Origin: Myxococcales bacterium | GTDB lineage: Bacteria; Myxococcota_A; Polyangia; Polyangiales; Polyangiaceae | Length of the DNA stretch: 64,000 bases | Assembly: GCA_025359105.1 (NCBI GenBank) | Contig: JANYHK010000030.1 | Location: 1 to 64,000, forward strand | Direction of reading: 5' to 3' | Part shown: positions 27,451 to 35,556 of the stretch, piece after piece | Layout of the letters: each line of letters opens with the position of its first letter | Position numbering within the stretch: position 1 is the first letter of the stretch | Position numbers and translations under genes: made by a program | The notes under the pieces: model-generated | The model's database searches: none | The model's input: only the letters and a program-made list of their open reading frames with translations | Told to the model about the DNA's origin: nothing

Positions 27451-28461
27451 ATGAGTTACGGATTGGCCCGCGCCGCCGGCTTGTTCTGCCTGCTTCTCGC
27501 TACCGCCTGCTCGGGCGCCCCTGCGTCCGAGCAGGCGGCCGAGACCTCGTCCGCCTCCGTCGACGGAGAGGCTCGCCTCACGTTCAACGCCGACTTCACC
27601 AGCACGGCGTCCGGCCCCTTCGTCGCCGGCCAGAAGCTCCGCGTCGCGTACGACGTCGCCCGCTCGACCAGCTGCCGCGGCGACCAGAACGGCCACCCCG
27701 GCTGGAGCGTCACCGGCTACGCCCGTATGAACGGAGGCCCGGTCGCGACGTTCGAGGCTGGCGGGTTTTCTCCGTCGGGCGGCACCCAGGCGCCCATCCT
27801 CGACCTGCCCTCGTCCGGCGATCTCGAGATCTGGTTCCAGACGACCAGCGTCTGGGGCTGCACGTCGTACGACTCGGCCTACGGCAAGAACTACCACTTC
27901 GCCGTCGGCCGCTCGACGAGGGCACCGGGATGGATCGGCAACGCGGCCGCGGTGGTCTCGCGCGCGACGTGCAACGGGGGCCCGTGCGACGCCGATCGCA
28001 GCAGCCTCGAGGGCGGCTTCACCTTCGACACCTGGGCGCGCCAGCGCGCCGCGATCACGCTCGGCACCTTCGACGTGTGGAAGCAGGGGACGACCGATCG
28101 CGACAACCCCGACCTCTGGCGCGACCTCGACGTCCAGCTCTTCACGCGCGTCGGCGACGTCGGCCCCTTCGCCGCGCGCTACGTCGGCTTCGATCACCGC
28201 GTCGGCAACGACGCGCGCTACGCCTTCTCGCTGCGCGAGCTCGACCCGGTCGGCGGCGTGAACGGCGGCGCGCTCACCGACCGCTCGCAATGCCCGACCT
28301 TCCGCCTCGCCACCGACGCCAGCGGTCAGTACGTGCAGGTCGATCTGCAGTTCTACGTGACGGTGAACGGCACCGAGCTCCGCCCCACGCAGCCCGGCTC
28401 GGGCGGCGTCTTCCACGGCACCTACCAGAACTACAAGGGCCTCTACGCCGTCTGCTTCTGA
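27451..28461 (+). CDS. Secreted lipoprotein, probably DUF6209 family
   Basis: 336 residues. Signal peptide MSYGLARAAGLFCLLLATAC with lipobox, short Ser/Ala/Glu spacer, then a beta-rich domain. The block LTFNADFTSTASGPFVAGQKLRV with a following SRGDQNGHPGWSVTGY-like stretch (C-R-G-x2-NG-x-P-W-S) is the pattern I associate with DUF6209 proteins of myxobacteria; the name is tentative. Four or more Cys suggest disulfides. ATG at 27451 has no clear ribosome-binding site; a TTGACG hexamer at 27416 and TAGTAA at 27438 suggest a very short leader. Function unknown. Confidence 0.7.
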   Translation: MSYGLARAAGLFCLLLATACSGAPASEQAAETSSASVDGEARLTFNADFTSTASGPFVAGQKLRVAYDVARSTSCRGDQNGHPGWSVTGYARMNGGPVATFEAGGFSPSGGTQAPILDLPSSGDLEIWFQTTSVWGCTSYDSAYGKNYHFAVGRSTRAPGWIGNAAAVVSRATCNGGPCDADRSSLEGGFTFDTWARQRAAITLGTFDVWKQGTTDRDNPDLWRDLDVQLFTRVGDVGPFAARYVGFDHRVGNDARYAFSLRELDPVGGVNGGALTDRSQCPTFRLATDASGQYVQVDLQFYVTVNGTELRPTQPGSGGVFHGTYQNYKGLYAVCF

Positions 28462-28505
28462 GGCGGCGGTGCAGCGACCATCTCGCGCGACCGGCGCGAG
28501 AGGGC

Positions 28506-28511
28506 TACGCT
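28506..28511 (+). promoter_or_regulatory. -10-like TACGCT before the 160-residue hypothetical gene
   Basis: GCTACGCT ends 8 bp before the ATG at 28520, with no ribosome-binding site between, which suggests a leaderless mRNA. Confidence 0.35.
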
Positions 28512-28519
28512 TACCGGCG

Positions 28520-29002
28520 ATGAACGAGCGGTTCGAATTCGACCTGGTGCATCGGCTCGAGCCCCCCGAAGAGCGCGAGCGCGACGACGTTTGGTTCGAG
28601 CGCTTCTCGCTCGGTGACGACGAGTGGGCGCAGCTCCTCGAGGCCGTCCTCCTGCCCATCGACCCGTCGTTCACGGCCGAGAAGCTGCGGACCGGCAAGG
28701 CGAGCGAGATCTTCGTCGGCCCGCTCGAGGGGTTCGATCTCACGCCCATCGAGTGCTGGGACGTCGTCGACCGGAGCGAGGAGGTGCTCTATCAGCTGTG
28801 GCTCTTCGACCCGAGCCACGGCGTCCTCCTCGAGGCCGGCTCCACGAACGAGGTCGGCCGCGTCGACTGGAACGTCTTCCGCGCGCACGCAGAGAAGCTC
28901 GAGCTGCACAGCGAGCACGAGCTCTGCCAAGCCCTCCGCCACGGGCAGGTGAAGGTTCGCGCAAAGCACCCCCAGTCCGACCTCTGCGAGATCAGGTTCT
29001 GA
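28520..29002 (+). CDS. Conserved-looking cytoplasmic protein of unknown function
   Basis: 160 residues, acidic, no signal peptide or membrane helix. The protein is rich in Glu/Trp/Leu pairs (DEWAQLLEAVLLPID, ECWDVVDRSEEVLYQLWLFD), compatible with a small alpha/beta fold, and ends with CEIRF. It shows normal codon use for the region in all thirds, so it is a real gene. It is convergent with the ScfR-like gene, with 7 bp between the stops. I do not recognise a family. Confidence 0.7.
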   Translation: MNERFEFDLVHRLEPPEERERDDVWFERFSLGDDEWAQLLEAVLLPIDPSFTAEKLRTGKASEIFVGPLEGFDLTPIECWDVVDRSEEVLYQLWLFDPSHGVLLEAGSTNEVGRVDWNVFRAHAEKLELHSEHELCQALRHGQVKVRAKHPQSDLCEIRF

Positions 29003-29009
29003 CGCGCGA

Positions 29010-30119
29010 CTATTTCCTCCGGACCGTCGCAAAGAGCGACACCCCGCGCACGTTCTCGTCCACGTTGAGCGGGTGCTTGAGCGAGGGCAACGCGCGCTGT
29101 TCGCAGTCGGTCCGCTCGCAGAGCCTGCAGGTGACGCCGACAGGAACGCAGGTGTCGGCGCTCTCGAGATCGATCCCGTCGGAGTAGACCAGCGCGCGCG
29201 CGTGCTCGATGCGGCACCCGAGCCCGATCGCCATCACCGGCTGCTGCGCGTGGTAGCCGCCCGAGTCCTTCTGCACCGTCCGCGCGATGCAGAAGAAGGT
29301 GGCACCGTCGGGCATGCGCGACACCTGGATACGCACCATCCCCGGGGTGAGGAACGCCGCGAACATGTTCCACCGCGGACACGCCCCGCTGTAGCGGGCG
29401 AAGCGAATGCCCGACGCGCTGAAGCGCTTGGAGATGTTCCCCGCCACGTCGATGCGGATCATGTGGAACGGCACCCCCTCCGCCCCCGGCCGGCGCAGCG
29501 TCGTCAAGCGCTGGGCGACCTGCTCGAAGCCGACGCGGAAGCGCCGCCCGAGGACGTCGAGGTCGTACCGCTCCCCCTGCGCGGCCTTGAGGAAGCTCGC
29601 GTAGGGCATGATCACGGCCGCGGCGTAGTAGTTGGCGAGCGCGACCCGCGCCAGCGAGTGCGACTCGTGCGTCGTCAGGTACGGATCACTCGTGAGCTTC
29701 TGGAGGCGCTCGCCGAGCGTGAGCAGCCCGAGCTGGTAGGCGAGCTGGAAGGTGCGACCGCGCGTCGGGAGCGGCTCGCTCAAGACGAGGACCTTGCGCT
29801 CCGGATCGTAGCGGCGGAGCGTCCCCTTCTCGTCCCCCCAGGCGGCGATCTGCACCTTGATGCCGTGGGACTTGTCGAGGTGGCGGATGAGTCCTGGGTA
29901 GAGGTCCTCGGTGGTGAGCTTGGCGCGTGCGATGAGCTCGGCGGCGCCGTCCTCGAGCTCTGGGAAGTGGTTCATGTGGCGCTGGATGAGATCGCTCACC
30001 TCCTCGCTGGGCAGGTGTGATCGGTCGACGAGGTCCTCCCCCTCCGTCAGGCTCAACCTACTTTCTGGCCCGACCTGCCTGGTAGGATTGACTGAACGGC
30101 CGGCGATTGCCAATGTCAC
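29010..30119 (-). CDS. ScfR/RamB-type regulator lacking the N-terminal HTH (probable 5' truncation)
   Basis: From about residue 25 the sequence follows the short-chain-fatty-acyl regulator family: [21 protein letters not shown], an ImmA/IrrE-like region (about 55-190) and the C-terminal Cys-containing DUF2083 domain ([23 protein letters not shown]). Normal members begin with about 100 residues containing an XRE-type helix-turn-helix. Here that part is missing and only an in-frame GTG (30119) without a ribosome-binding site is available 33 bp from the divergent malate synthase gene. Related RamB/ScfR proteins control acetate and glyoxylate-cycle genes, so the neighbour fits the family role. 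Without the HTH it could not bind DNA in the usual way. It may be a pseudogene. Confidence 0.7.
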   Translation of the reverse strand: MTLAIAGRSVNPTRQVGPESRLSLTEGEDLVDRSHLPSEEVSDLIQRHMNHFPELEDGAAELIARAKLTTEDLYPGLIRHLDKSHGIKVQIAAWGDEKGTLRRYDPERKVLVLSEPLPTRGRTFQLAYQLGLLTLGERLQKLTSDPYLTTHESHSLARVALANYYAAAVIMPYASFLKAAQGERYDLDVLGRRFRVGFEQVAQRLTTLRRPGAEGVPFHMIRIDVAGNISKRFSASGIRFARYSGACPRWNMFAAFLTPGMVRIQVSRMPDGATFFCIARTVQKDSGGYHAQQPVMAIGLGCRIEHARALVYSDGIDLESADTCVPVGVTCRLCERTDCEQRALPSLKHPLNVDENVRGVSLFATVRRK

Positions 30120-30152
30120 CTTGTTACGACGCGCCGTCCCAAAAGAGGCCCC

Positions 30153-31697
30153 ATGTCCGTCCGTACCCCACTCGACGTCGAGGTCCGCGGTGTCCTTCGC
30201 CCTGGCGCGCGCGCCGAGGAGATCCTGACGCACGACGCGCTCGACTTCGTGGCGCGACTCGTCCGCTCGTTCGCGCCCAAGATCGAAGAACGCCTGGCGG
30301 CGCGTCGCGCGCGGGGCCAGGACTTCGCCTTCCTCGAGGAGACGGCGAGCATCCGGAGCGGCGACTGGCGCGTCGCCCCGCTGCCGAAGGACCTGGCGGA
30401 CCGTCGCGTCGAGATCACCGGCCCGGTCGATCGCAAGATGATCATCAACGCGCTCAACTCGGGCGCGAACGTCTTCATGGCGGACTTCGAGGACTCGTCG
30501 ACACCGACGTTCGAGAACATGATCGACGGCCAGCTCAACCTGCGCGACGCCGTCCGCGGGACAATCTCTCTCGAGGCAGGGGGCAAGAAGTACGAGCTCG
30601 GCGAGAAGCTCGCCACGCTCTTGGTCCGCCCGCGCGGCCTGCACCTCCCCGAGAAGCACGTGCTGGTGGACGGCAAACCCATCCCCGGCTCCCTGCTCGA
30701 CTTCGGCCTCTACTTCTTCCACAACGCGCGGGCGCTCATGGCACGCGGCACCGGCCCGTATTTCTACCTGCCCAAGCTCGAGAGCCACCAGGAAGCGCGC
30801 ATCTGGAACGAGGTCTTCCTCGCCGCACAGGAGATGCTGGGGATCGCATCCGGCACCATCAAGGCCACGGTCCTCATCGAGACGCTCCCCGCGGCGTTCG
30901 AGATGGACGAGATCCTCTTCGAGCTGCGCCAGCACTCGGCAGGCCTCAACTGCGGACGGTGGGACTACATTTTCTCGTTCATCAAGAAGCGCGCGAACGA
31001 TCCGGCCGCGGTGCTCCCCGATCGCGGGCAAGTCACGATGGACCGCGGATTTCTCCGCGCGTATTCGCGCCTGCTCATCGAGACGTGCCACAAGCGCGGC
31101 GTCCACGCGATGGGCGGGATGGCCGCGCAGATCCCGATCAAGAACGATCCGGCCGCCAACGACGCCGCCCTCGCCAAGGTGCGCGCCGACAAGGAGCGCG
31201 AGGCGACCGACGGGCACGACGGCACGTGGGTCGCGCACCCCGGCCTCGTCGCGATCGCGAAGGAGATCTTCGACGCCAAGATGCCCACGCCCAACCAGAT
31301 CCACGTCGCGCGACCCGCCGCGAACGTCGCCCGCGCCGATCTCCTCGCGGTCCCCGAAGGCACGCGCACCATGAACGGCCTGCGCCTGAACCTCCGCGTC
31401 GGCGTCCAGTACATCGAGGCTTGGCTGCGCGGACAGGGCTGCGTGCCCCTCTACAACCTGATGGAAGACGCGGCGACGGCGGAGATCTCGCGCGCGCAGG
31501 TGTGGCAGTGGCTGAAGCACGGCGCCACGGTCGACGGTGCACCGCTCACGCGCGAGCGCTACCGCGCCGCGTTCGACGAAGAGATGGCGCCGTTCACGGG
31601 GGGCCGCTTCGAGGACGCGCGAAAGCTCTTCGACCAGCTATGCACCGCCGAGACGTTCCCGGAGTTTCTGACACTCGCAGCCTACGAGCTCATCTGA
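30153..31697 (+). CDS. aceB: Malate synthase A
   Basis: 514 residues, close to the usual length of malate synthase A (about 530). Converts glyoxylate and acetyl-CoA to malate in the glyoxylate bypass. Family blocks are present throughout: [12 protein letters not shown] with the catalytic acidic pair, [77 protein letters not shown] and [12 protein letters not shown]. The gene is intact. It is divergent from the truncated ScfR-like regulator and 34 bp upstream of the broken isocitrate lyase gene, so the bypass cannot run from this locus alone. Confidence 0.95.
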   Translation: MSVRTPLDVEVRGVLRPGARAEEILTHDALDFVARLVRSFAPKIEERLAARRARGQDFAFLEETASIRSGDWRVAPLPKDLADRRVEITGPVDRKMIINALNSGANVFMADFEDSSTPTFENMIDGQLNLRDAVRGTISLEAGGKKYELGEKLATLLVRPRGLHLPEKHVLVDGKPIPGSLLDFGLYFFHNARALMARGTGPYFYLPKLESHQEARIWNEVFLAAQEMLGIASGTIKATVLIETLPAAFEMDEILFELRQHSAGLNCGRWDYIFSFIKKRANDPAAVLPDRGQVTMDRGFLRAYSRLLIETCHKRGVHAMGGMAAQIPIKNDPAANDAALAKVRADKEREATDGHDGTWVAHPGLVAIAKEIFDAKMPTPNQIHVARPAANVARADLLAVPEGTRTMNGLRLNLRVGVQYIEAWLRGQGCVPLYNLMEDAATAEISRAQVWQWLKHGATVDGAPLTRERYRAAFDEEMAPFTGGRFEDARKLFDQLCTAETFPEFLTLAAYELI

Positions 31698-31731
31698 TGG
31701 TCCCGCCTCCCGCCCCCCCGCCCCCGCAGGA

Positions 31732-32471
31732 ATGACGACCATGACCCTCGCCGCCACCCGCTCGCACGACGAGATCCACAAGAACCGTTTCCGCGGCATC
31801 GTCCGCAACTACGCGAACGCCGACGTCCAGCGGCTCCGCGGCTCGTTCCGCATCGAGCACACGCTCGCGCGGCTCGGCGCGCAGCGCCTGTGGGAGCTCC
31901 TCCACACCGAGGACTACGTCGCTGCGCTCGGCGCGCTCACCGGCAACCAGGCGGTGCAGCAGGTTCGCGGGGGCCTCAAGGCCATCTACCTCTCGGGCTG
32001 GCAGGTCGCCGCCGACGCGAACAGCGCCGGCCAGATGTACCCGGACTAGAGCCTCTACCCGGTCGACAGCGTCCCCACGGTGGTCCGCAAGATCAACGCG
32101 GCGCTCGTCCGCGCCGATCAGATCGAGCACGCCGAGGGCAAGGCAGAGCACTACTGGCTCGCGCCGATCATGGCCGACGCCGAGGCGGGCTTCGGTGGCC
32201 CGCTCAACGCGTACGAGCTGATGAAGAACATGATCGACGCGGGCGCCGCCGGCGTTCATTCGAGGACCAGCTCGCGAGAAGAAGAAGTGCGGGCACGGCG
32301 TACAGCCAGCTGCAGCAAGCGGAGTTCGCCGCCGAGGCGCACGGCTACAGCGCGACGCGGCACCAGCGCGAGGTGGGGACCGGCTACTTCGATCAGGTCG
32401 CCGAGGTGATCAGCGGCGGAGAGGCGTCGACGCTGGCGCTCGAGGGCTCGACCGAAGAAGCGCAGTTCTAG
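31732..32471 (+). pseudogene. aceA: Isocitrate lyase gene, broken by stop codon and large internal deletion
   Basis: ATG at 31732 starts a clear isocitrate lyase ([18 protein letters not shown]). At 32047-32049 a TAG replaces the Gln codon of the conserved YPDQSLYP. The same frame then continues correctly to DAGAAGVH (about 32255). There one base is lost; another frame gives FEDQLA, and a third gives KKCGH. After this the sequence jumps to the C-terminal part [17 protein letters not shown] ... [11 protein letters not shown], stop at 32471. About 185 of roughly 430 codons are absent, including most of the active-site barrel behind KKCGHMGGK. The gene cannot yield an active enzyme. Confidence 0.9.
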
Positions 32472-32477
32472 TTTTTC

Positions 32478-32540
32478 TGGTCGCGGTCGTGGTCGTGGTC
32501 GTGGTGGTGGTCGCGGTCGCGGTCGTGGTCGTGGTCGTGG
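32478..32540. repeat. Degenerate 6-bp repeat (ggtcgt/ggtcgc)n between aceA and fabI
   Basis: Ten imperfect copies in 63 bp, with no coding potential of its own, directly before the fabI start region. It is asymmetric in strand composition (G/T on plus). No function can be assigned. Confidence 0.85.
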
Positions 32541-32553
32541 TAATACGGCCCGC

Positions 32554-33438
32554 ATGCTCAGGATAGATCTGACGGGAAAGCGCGCCCTCGTCGCGGGCGT
32601 CGCCGACGACGGTGGGTTCGGGTTCGCGATCGCCAAGGCCCTCGCCGAGGCGGGCGCTTCGGTGTGCGTCGGCACGTGGCCGCCCGCGCTCGGGATCTTC
32701 GAGACGCTGCTCCGCCGCGGGAAGATGGACGAGTCGCGCAAGCTGTCGTCGGGCGCGCTGCTCGAGTTCGAGCGCGTCTACCCGCTCGACGCCTCGTGGG
32801 ACACGCTGGCCGACGTGCCGGAAGACGTGAAGACGAGCAAGCGCTACGCCGAGCGCGGCGACTTCACCATCGACGGTATGGTCCAGCGCATGGTCCAGGA
32901 CTTCGGCGACAAGTGCGTCGACGTCGTCGTGCACTCGCTCGCGAACGGCCCCGAGGTGAAGAAGGCCCTCCTCGACACGAGCCGCGCCGGCTACCTGTCG
33001 GCGGTGGGCGTGAGCGCGTACTCGCTCACGTCGATGGTCAGCCGCCTCGGGCCGCACATGCGCCCCGGCGCGTCGGTGCTGTCCCTCACATACCTCGCCG
33101 GCGAGCGCGTGATCCCCGGCTACGGCGGGGGCATGTCGTCGGCGAAATCCGCGCTCGAAGGCGACACGCGCACGCTGGCCTTCGAAGCGGGCCGCCGGTG
33201 GGGCGTCCGTGTGAACACGATCTCGGCAGGCCCCTACGCGTCGCGTGCCGCGAGCGCCATCGGCATCATCGACGACATGGTGAACTACTGCGTCGCCAAC
33301 TCGCCGTTGCCCGAGGCGCTCACGGCCGAGGAGGTGGGCCACGCCGCGGCCTTCCTCGCGAGCCCCCTCGGCTCCGGCATCACCGGCGCCACGATCCACG
33401 TCGACAAGGGTTACCACGCGATGGGCAAATCGGTCTGA
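32554..33438 (+). CDS. fabI: Enoyl-[acyl-carrier-protein] reductase, plant/chlamydial-type FabI
   Basis: 294 residues. NADH-dependent last step of fatty acid elongation. Rossmann start [23 protein letters not shown], catalytic Tyr190 and Lys198 in [15 protein letters not shown], and C-terminal [15 protein letters not shown]. The block [23 protein letters not shown] is an insertion typical of plant and chlamydial enzymes (MOD1 type) and absent from E. coli FabI; the Tyr-Lys spacing of eight also matches the plant form. ATG at 32554 follows TAATAC by 7 bp without a ribosome-binding site, so the leader is probably very short. Likely the chromosomal housekeeping enzyme. Confidence 0.93.
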   Translation: MLRIDLTGKRALVAGVADDGGFGFAIAKALAEAGASVCVGTWPPALGIFETLLRRGKMDESRKLSSGALLEFERVYPLDASWDTLADVPEDVKTSKRYAERGDFTIDGMVQRMVQDFGDKCVDVVVHSLANGPEVKKALLDTSRAGYLSAVGVSAYSLTSMVSRLGPHMRPGASVLSLTYLAGERVIPGYGGGMSSAKSALEGDTRTLAFEAGRRWGVRVNTISAGPYASRAASAIGIIDDMVNYCVANSPLPEALTAEEVGHAAAFLASPLGSGITGATIHVDKGYHAMGKSV

Positions 33439-33518
33439 TCGACTCCGCGAGCTCAGGTACGCTCCCCGGCCACTCCAAGGCCACGCCGCCACGGCGCCAC
33501 ACTCGAAGGGGAACCGTC

Positions 33519-34601
33519 ATGACCTCGATGCTTCGCTCCGCCCTCGTTGCCGTCTCGGCCGCCGCCGCGGTCACGGTCCTCGCCTCGCTCGCGTCGACCA
33601 GCGCCGGCGCCGCCGAACCGACGTCGTGCAAGATGGGCGATCTCGCCGACTGCACGGCCAAGTGCACCAAGAACGACGCCGACGCGTGCGCGACGCTGGG
33701 CTGGATGCACGTCGTCGCGAGGGGCGCGCCGAAGGATCCCGCAAAAGCGCTCACGTACTTGCAGAAGGCATGCACCGGCAAGTCCGGCCGCGGCTGCGTC
33801 GATCTCGCATACCTCTACGAGCACGGTATCGGCGTCCCGAAGGACGAGGCGAAGGCGGTCGCCGACTACACCGCCGCGTGCAGCGACAAGAACCTCTACG
33901 GCTGCTCGCACCTCGGCCAGATGTACGAGTTCGGCAAGGGCGTGCCGCTCGACTATGCAAAGGCGGTCGGCTTCTTCAAGCAGGCGTGCGACGGCGGCGA
34001 GCCGCGCGGCTGCACGCACCTCGGCTGGCTGACCGAGCACGGCAAGGGGGTCGCCAAGGACGAGGCGAAGGCCGCCGGCCTCTACAAGCTCGCGTGCGAA
34101 AAAAAGGAGGGCTACGCCTGCGCGAACCTCGGCAAGATGTACGAGGAGGGTCGCGGCGGCAGCGCGAAGGACGAGGCGAAGGCCATCGTCTATTACAAGG
34201 ACGCGTGCGACGACCGCGTCATGCTCGCGTGCGTGCACCTCGGCTACACCTTCGAGAAGGGATTCGGCGGCGCGCCGAAGGATCCGGCGAAGGCGTTCAC
34301 GCTCTACAAGGAGGCGTGCGACCACCATGAGATGATGGGATGCAACAACCTCGGCGTCCTCTACGCGAACGGCCTCGGCGTCGCGAAGGACGAGGCGAAG
34401 GCCGTGAGCCTCTACAAGCAGGGCTGCGAGCACCACAACGTGATCTCGTGCGCGAACTACGGCTGGCACCTCACCAACGGCGTGGGCGTCGGGAAGGACA
34501 TGGCCAAGGGGCTCGATCTTCTCACCAAGTCGTGCGCCGCGAAGAACGCGTGGGCGTGCGAAAAGGTGAAGGCGTTGCCGAAGCCCGACGCCGGCAAGTA
34601 G
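33519..34601 (+). CDS. Secreted Cys-rich Sel1-repeat protein
   Basis: 360 residues. A signal peptide (to about residue 31, STSAGA-A) is followed by about nine tandem Sel1-like repeats of roughly 36 residues. Each has the pattern A-C-x6-GC-x-LG-x-MYE-x-G-x-GV-x-KD-x-AKA with a pair of Cys positioned as in Helicobacter Hcp proteins, where they form a disulfide in each repeat. Such solenoids are protein-binding scaffolds. GAAGGGGA lies 5-8 bp before the ATG. A -10-like TACGCT (33458) lies about 55 bp upstream. No partner is apparent from neighbours. Confidence 0.88.
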   Translation: MTSMLRSALVAVSAAAAVTVLASLASTSAGAAEPTSCKMGDLADCTAKCTKNDADACATLGWMHVVARGAPKDPAKALTYLQKACTGKSGRGCVDLAYLYEHGIGVPKDEAKAVADYTAACSDKNLYGCSHLGQMYEFGKGVPLDYAKAVGFFKQACDGGEPRGCTHLGWLTEHGKGVAKDEAKAAGLYKLACEKKEGYACANLGKMYEEGRGGSAKDEAKAIVYYKDACDDRVMLACVHLGYTFEKGFGGAPKDPAKAFTLYKEACDHHEMMGCNNLGVLYANGLGVAKDEAKAVSLYKQGCEHHNVISCANYGWHLTNGVGVGKDMAKGLDLLTKSCAAKNAWACEKVKALPKPDAGK

Positions 34602-34606
34602 CGTCC

Positions 34607-34623
34607 CGTCGGCGGGCCCGACG
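34607..34623 (+). terminator. Hairpin after the Sel1 protein gene
   Basis: CGTCGG-CGGGC-CCGACG, a 6-bp stem 5 bp after the TAG. No U-tract follows, so this is only a possible transcript end. Confidence 0.3.
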
Positions 34624-34793
34624 TCACCCGAACGGGGGCGGTGCGACGTTTGTCCACCGAGGGCGACTCCCCCCTCACAGTCGGGGGGAAACCTCCCCGC
34701 CCTCTCATTGGCGTCTCACGGCACGTTTCCCGCGTATTTGGAATTCTGCGGGTTCTCGGGCGTGACGCACCGCGCTACCCACCGCCCCAGACC

Positions 34794-34809
34794 TGGCACG
34801 ACGCCTGCT
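34794..34809 (+). promoter_or_regulatory. sigma54 (-24/-12) promoter of the sigma-factor gene
   Basis: TGGCACGACGCCTGCT matches TGGCACG-N4-TTGCW at 11 of 12 positions, with GG and GC 12 bp apart. The expected start is near 34820, 48 bp before the ATG of the sigma-70-family gene. Confidence 0.78.
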
Positions 34810-34867
34810 CCTTATTTAGCCCGAGGCGTGAGTTCCTGCGCCTCACTTCAAATCGAAAGGCGGCTCC

Positions 34868-35536
34868 ATGACGGTGGACGCGGTCGAGATCACGCAGCAG
34901 CGGGCGAGCTTCCAGAGCGGCATCTTCCCCAAGTTCGAAGACGGCAACCTCGACCTGGACGACGACGAGGTCCTGGTCTCGGCGATGCTGGCGGATCTGC
35001 CGAAGGCTTGGCGCGCGTTCCGAGCGCGGTTCGACCGGCTCGTGCTGCGCAGCATCACGAAGGTGACCCACCGCTTCCCGCACCTCGTGGGCGCCGACGA
35101 CGTAGGCGACATCTACGCGACGTTCTACCTGTCGCTCCTCGTCAACGACAAGCACAAGCTCCGCGCGTTCGATCCCGAGCGCGGCAGCCGGTTCTCGAGC
35201 TGGATCGCGCTGCTCGCCAGCAACCGCGCGTACGACTATCTGCGCTCGCTTCGCCGCGAGCCCGAGAAGGAGGAGCTCTCCTACGCCGACGACACCGCGT
35301 GCGAGAGCCCCGATCCCTTCGAGGCCGCCGCCGACGGCGAGCGCGCCAGCATCACCGCCGAAGCGTTGGAGAGCATGAGCGAGAAGGACCGCGCGTTCGC
35401 GGCCCTCTACTTCGGCGAAGGGCTCGAGCCGCCCGAGGTCGCGAGGAAGCTCCGCATCAGCGTGAAGACGGTCTATTCGAAGAAGCACAAGATCCAGACC
35501 CGCCTCGAAGGCCTCCTCGGTCGCACCGCGGCGTAG
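34868..35536 (+). CDS. RNA polymerase sigma-70 family factor (ECF-like)
   Basis: 222 residues. Region 2 lies at about 40-125 (DIYATFYLSLLVND ... FDPERGSRFSSWIALLASNRAYDYLR), and region 4 at about 155-215 with the helix-turn-helix segment LEPPEVARKLRISVKTVYSKKHKIQTRL. There is no region 1.1 or 3, as in group 4 (ECF) factors. No anti-sigma gene is adjacent: the next gene is convergent. A strong sigma54 promoter lies 58-73 bp upstream of the ATG, so this alternative sigma factor should be switched on by a sigma54 activator. Confidence 0.88.
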   Translation: MTVDAVEITQQRASFQSGIFPKFEDGNLDLDDDEVLVSAMLADLPKAWRAFRARFDRLVLRSITKVTHRFPHLVGADDVGDIYATFYLSLLVNDKHKLRAFDPERGSRFSSWIALLASNRAYDYLRSLRREPEKEELSYADDTACESPDPFEAAADGERASITAEALESMSEKDRAFAALYFGEGLEPPEVARKLRISVKTVYSKKHKIQTRLEGLLGRTAA

Positions 35537-35556
35537 AGCGACCCACCCGATATCGA

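Noticed and set aside
29010-31520. An 836-codon open frame on the minus strand through the malate synthase gene
   Set aside because: Only its last 345 codons look like protein (the ScfR-like part); the rest is antisense to the well-supported aceB gene and has Arg/Ala-rich shadow composition.
32047-32049. In-frame TAG in aceA read as pyrrolysine or suppressed stop
   Set aside because: The gene also has frameshifts and a deletion of the active site downstream, so read-through would not rescue it.
32478-32540. Possible CRISPR or iteron-like array
   Set aside because: A short, degenerate 6-bp repeat without spacers of constant size or conserved long repeats; no cas or replication genes nearby.
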